DNA of 7,875 nt, from the NCBI GenBank assembly GCA_002305255.1, contig DBQN01000002.1:57423-65297 (forward strand), written 5' to 3'. Position 1 is the stretch's first letter. Each line of letters opens with the position of its first letter. The notes beneath the pieces are model-generated. The model did no database searches, was not told where the DNA came from, and was given only the letters and a program-made list of their open reading frames with translations. Below, one piece after another: positions 5,649 through 7,875 of the stretch. The translations under genes were made by a program, and so were the position numbers. The stretch comes from Firmicutes bacterium UBA1393 (lineage in GTDB: Bacteria > Bacillota > DTU025).

Positions 5649-6740
5649 CTAATTCGGCAGCGTGCCCTCGACGTTCTCCACGAACCAGTCGAAACTGAGC
5701 AGCTGGGCATCGGTCATGGTCGTGCCGGCCGGCACGCGCACAACGCCCTTGTTGTCCTTGATCGGTCCGGCAAACGGATGGAACTTGCCGGCCAGGATCT
5801 CGGTCTTCTTGGTCTCTACAAGCTTCTTCACGTTCTCAGGCACCATCGGGCCGTAGGGGGCCAGATCAACGATGCCATCCTTGAGGCCGCCCCAGTAGTC
5901 GCCTGACGTCCAGGTGCCATCCTTGGCAGCCTGCACGCGGCTGACGTAGTAGGGACCCCAGTTCCACACGGGACCAGTCAACACGGCGTTAGGGGCGAAC
6001 TTGCTCATGGGCGAGTTGTAGCTCACGCCGTACTTGCCCCTCTCGGCTGCCGCCTGCATAGGAGCGGGGGTGTCCTGATGCTGCGCGATGACATCGGCGC
6101 CGGCGTCGAGAGCGGCCTTGGCGGCCTCCTTCTCAGTGGCCGGGTCATACCATGTGTTGGTCCAGACAACCTTCACCTTGGCATTGGGGTTAACCGACTT
6201 CACGCCCAGCGCAAACGCGTTGATACCCCTGACGACCTCGGGGATCGGGAACGCGCCGACATAGCCTATGATATTCGACTTAGTCATCGAGCCGGCCACG
6301 ATACCCGAAAGGTACCTGGGCTCATAGATACGACCGAAATAGGTGGCCACGTTGTCGGCAGTCTTGAAGCCCGAGCAATGCTCGAAGTAGACATCGGGGA
6401 AGCGCTTGGCAACATTCTGGACGTAGTCCATGTAGCCGAAGCTGGTGGCGAAGATGATCTTGCAGCCCTTGCGTGCGAGCTCAGTCATCATGCGCTCGGC
6501 GTCCGAAGTCTCCGGCACCGCCTCCACGTAGATGCTCTCAACCCACGGCAGCTGCTTCTCCATGTACTTGCGGCCCTCATCATGCGCGAGAGTCCAGCCG
6601 GCATCGCCGGGATGCCCGATGTAGATCCAACCTACCTTGAACTTCTCCTCTGCTGCGTACGACTGACCATTCAGCCTGACCAGTCCAGCAAGGGCCACGA
6701 GAACCGTGATGAAAACCAGAAGCTTCTTCGAACTGCTCAT
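5649..6740 (-). CDS. BMP-family solute-binding protein of ABC importer
   Basis: This is the extracytoplasmic substrate receptor of the importer, in the BMP (Med/PnrA-like) family, 363 residues with the chosen start. Residues 1-29 form a Sec signal peptide: KK at 5-6, a hydrophobic core 7-20, and probable cleavage after S-Y-A at 29. There is no lipobox cysteine. The mature part shows GDAGWTLAHDEGR (45-57), TSFGYMD (99-105), FEHCSGFKT (119-127), GYVGAFPIPEVVRGINAF (159-176), QHQDTPAP (220-227) and GVWN-like GPVWNWG (256-262). These are typical of the subgroup with the DAGWT/HDxGR signature rather than of NupN itself. The frame is open to an ATG at 6854, but that lies at or before the predicted transcription start. 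GGAGGG (6747-6752) precedes the ATG at 6740 by 6 nt. The closer ATG at 6746 abuts the ribosome binding site and is too near. The ligand is probably a purine-type compound, but this is not proven by sequence. Confidence 0.95.
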   Translation of the reverse strand: MSSSKKLLVFITVLVALAGLVRLNGQSYAAEEKFKVGWIYIGHPGDAGWTLAHDEGRKYMEKQLPWVESIYVEAVPETSDAERMMTELARKGCKIIFATSFGYMDYVQNVAKRFPDVYFEHCSGFKTADNVATYFGRIYEPRYLSGIVAGSMTKSNIIGYVGAFPIPEVVRGINAFALGVKSVNPNAKVKVVWTNTWYDPATEKEAAKAALDAGADVIAQHQDTPAPMQAAAERGKYGVSYNSPMSKFAPNAVLTGPVWNWGPYYVSRVQAAKDGTWTSGDYWGGLKDGIVDLAPYGPMVPENVKKLVETKKTEILAGKFHPFAGPIKDNKGVVRVPAGTTMTDAQLLSFDWFVENVEGTLPN

Positions 6741-6752
6741 ACCCATCCCTCC
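6738..6752 (-). promoter_or_regulatory. Ribosome binding site that sets the binding-protein start
   Basis: GGAGGG (6752-6747) lies 6 nt before ATG (6740-6738). Another in-frame ATG at 6746-6744 touches the ribosome binding site and is unlikely to be used. The site places the start directly before a normal signal peptide. Confidence 0.75.
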
Positions 6753-6856
6753 GCGAATGATCTTCTTGAGTCGGTCAGCCCCGCAAGCAAAACCAGTAGC
6801 GTAAATTCTTACCACAACTCTCACCGTGACAATTGCTGCGAGTACTGCACGCATGA
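6741..6856 (-). other. Leader of the transporter operon, no riboswitch recognised
   Basis: The predicted transcript starts near 6850 and has about 110 nt before the binding-protein ATG, longer than translation needs. Small pairings are visible, such as GTAA/TTAC around GAAT, but none is strong. The conserved core of the purine riboswitch was looked for and not found. The end of the leader carries the GGAGGG ribosome binding site. Any regulatory function is open. Confidence 0.35.
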
Positions 6857-6885
6857 ATTATAGCTTAAGTCAGACGGCATGTGGA
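6857..6885 (-). promoter_or_regulatory. Sigma-A-type promoter of the transporter operon
   Basis: On the minus strand a perfect -10 hexamer TATAAT (6862-6857) is preceded by 17 nt and TCCACA (6885-6880), which matches four of six bases of TTGACA. Transcription would start near 6850. It lies in the 171-bp gap between thyX and the binding-protein gene, the expected place for an operon promoter. The local sequence around the -10 is more AT-rich than the genes beside it. Confidence 0.65.
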
Positions 6886-6911
6886 GGGCTTGTACATAAA
6901 ATGTCTGCCCT
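6885..6911 (-). other. Weak hairpin after thyX, poor terminator candidate
   Basis: Immediately after the thyX stop, AGGGC (6911-6907) pairs with GCCCT (6889-6885), and inside it ACAT (6904-6901) pairs with ATGT (6897-6894) around UUU. No U-tract follows, so efficient intrinsic termination is unlikely and thyX transcripts may read into the transporter operon. It abuts the -35 element of the operon promoter. Confidence 0.25.
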
Positions 6912-7760
6912 CTACTCGAGACCCGCGTCCCGCCGAAGCTGGGCTATGGTTGGCGCTCTTCCGCAGCTTGCGCTGCCTTCCGGGCAGTAGCCGAGATCAT
7001 CACACGATGCGCCGGCCCTCCAGAAAATGTTCGGGGCGATACGTTTGTAATCCTCTAACAGAGCAGTGAAAAGATTCCTGATCTCCCATTGCGCGCGCGA
7101 ACAGCATCTGAGGTTGAACATGTGCCTGAGCTGGCGCGCGTTCGTCGTAATCACGAACCGAGTCTCCGTCGCATTGGAAAGACCAAATCTCACATCCTCC
7201 GCAGGCAGGCCCGCCTCATTCAGCCCGAAAGCCTGCAGCTCTTGTATCTCCTGTTGAAGACTGCGGAATCTGGCCAGGAACTCCGGGCTAGACTCAAAGC
7301 TTGGCGGCGTCACGTAACGGAAGTTGCCTTCCTTCACATATCTCTGAGACTGCTGCAACTGCGACACATCAGCCGAGCCCTGCTCCGGATCGTTGATCCA
7401 CCCACATGCCACGTCGTCGGGCAAATCGGGGCTCTTGAACATCTTCATGAGACGGTGGCGGTCATTCTGCTGGCTAGACACTCTCGAGTAGCCCTCCACG
7501 GCAAAGCTCGTGTACCAGTGCTCCAAAGCGCCCATGTGTCCTGAGCTGATGAGACCGCGCACGAACTTACCCACTGCCTCATCATCAATGCGCGACTCAG
7601 CAGGGCCCTCGGCATCACCCCAGACCATCTGCTTCATCCTGGCCGCGCCGATGGGCCTGTAACACAACCTAGCCATGAGCAACAGCCGCTCAGTGTTGAC
7701 CTGAGTGCCCATGAAGGGATAGTAGACTATCTCGTACTTGAGCCCCACTTCTTCAGGCAT
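6912..7760 (-). CDS. thyX: Flavin-dependent thymidylate synthase ThyX
   Basis: This enzyme methylates dUMP to dTMP using methylene-tetrahydrofolate, FAD and NADPH; active enzymes are homotetramers. The protein has 282 residues. GHMGALEH (74-81), FAVEGYSR (86-93), RHR (101-103), QSQRYV (137-142), YVTPPSF (149-155) and NARQLRHMFNLRCCSRAQWEIR (207-228, including the dUMP-contacting Arg segment) follow the family order. The C-terminal CPEG...SCG segment (259-267) resembles Bacillota enzymes. In the usual signature RHR-x7-S the Ser follows after seven residues; here S138 comes 34 residues after RHR. This points to an in-frame insertion of about 27 residues (about 105-131). The bases before RHR encode QQND where QLV is usual. 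The ATG has GGGAGGT 8 nt upstream (7769-7775). Its own promoter and the downstream gap suggest separate transcription from the transporter genes, though read-through is possible. Confidence 0.96.
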   Translation of the reverse strand: MPEEVGLKYEIVYYPFMGTQVNTERLLLMARLCYRPIGAARMKQMVWGDAEGPAESRIDDEAVGKFVRGLISSGHMGALEHWYTSFAVEGYSRVSSQQNDRHRLMKMFKSPDLPDDVACGWINDPEQGSADVSQLQQSQRYVKEGNFRYVTPPSFESSPEFLARFRSLQQEIQELQAFGLNEAGLPAEDVRFGLSNATETRFVITTNARQLRHMFNLRCCSRAQWEIRNLFTALLEDYKRIAPNIFWRAGASCDDLGYCPEGSASCGRAPTIAQLRRDAGLE

Positions 7761-7795
7761 GCGCGTGAACCTCCCAGTGCCGTATCTTCACGAAC

Positions 7796-7804
7796 ATCAT
7801 AGCA
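7796..7804 (-). promoter_or_regulatory. Extended -10 promoter candidate for thyX
   Basis: The minus strand reads TGCTATGAT (7804-7796): a TATGAT hexamer, five of six bases of TATAAT, with the TGn extension directly before it. The hexamer expected at -35 (GTGTAG, 7824-7819) is poor, as is usual for extended -10 promoters. Transcription would start near 7790, leaving a leader of about 30 nt before the thyX ATG with its GGGAGGT site. Confidence 0.45.
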
Positions 7805-7875
7805 TAGCGAGCTCATGCCTACACCTTAGCCCCGACCCCGCGGGCGCCCACCCCTCCCACACAGCCATATCAGCT

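Noticed and set aside
6741..6850. Purine riboswitch in the operon leader
   Set aside because: The conserved loop and junction sequences of that riboswitch were not found.
6078..6863. Open frame of 261 codons on the plus strand
   Set aside because: It mirrors the BMP binding-protein gene and its promoter region. The translated His/Leu/Asp-rich product looks like a reverse-frame shadow.

Overview
All seven genes in this window lie on the minus strand, so transcription runs from high to low coordinates. The base composition is GC-rich, and starts are set by strong Shine-Dalgarno sequences of the GGAGG type. One gene encodes a DarA/PstA-type cyclic-di-AMP receptor, a family typical of Bacillota, and the ThyX is of the type with a C-terminal CPEG...SCG segment. 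A GC-rich member of Bacillota is therefore the best guess, though no marker here fixes the class. The nucleoside-type solute-binding protein lacks a lipobox, which is unusual for a monoderm and would fit a diderm lineage.

Layout in the direction of transcription. 7875-7761: thyX upstream region with an extended -10 promoter candidate. 7760-6912: thyX, flavin-dependent thymidylate synthase. 6911-6741: intergenic region with a good sigma-A-type promoter (TCCACA-N17-TATAAT) and a leader of about 110 nt. 6740-5649: BMP-family solute-binding protein. 5648-5529: intergenic region with two hairpins. 5528-3966: double-domain ATPase (NupO-like). 4003-2873 and 2880-1951: two membrane permeases (NupP-like, NupQ-like). 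1954-557: MFS transporter. 555-232: darA. 231-1: gene-free region with a long hairpin directly after darA, further inverted repeats and two phased A-tracts.

The block from the binding protein to darA looks like one operon. nupO/nupP overlap by 38 nt, nupP/nupQ by 8 nt and nupQ/MFS by 4 nt, and MFS and darA are 1 nt apart. The binding protein, ATPase and two permeases make a complete BMP-type ABC importer, probably for nucleosides or nucleobases. The MFS protein adds a second transporter of unknown substrate. The DarA protein suggests, by position only, that this uptake system is linked to cyclic-di-AMP signalling. thyX just upstream makes dTMP, so the theme of the window is nucleotide supply.

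The points most worth a second look are an apparent insertion of about 27 residues inside the ThyX signature motif, the placement of darA at the end of a nucleoside-transport operon, and the ATG-ATT-TGA minicistron that overlaps the TTG start of darA. Four starts differ from the longest possible reading frame (binding protein, nupO, nupQ, darA), each chosen for its ribosome binding site.
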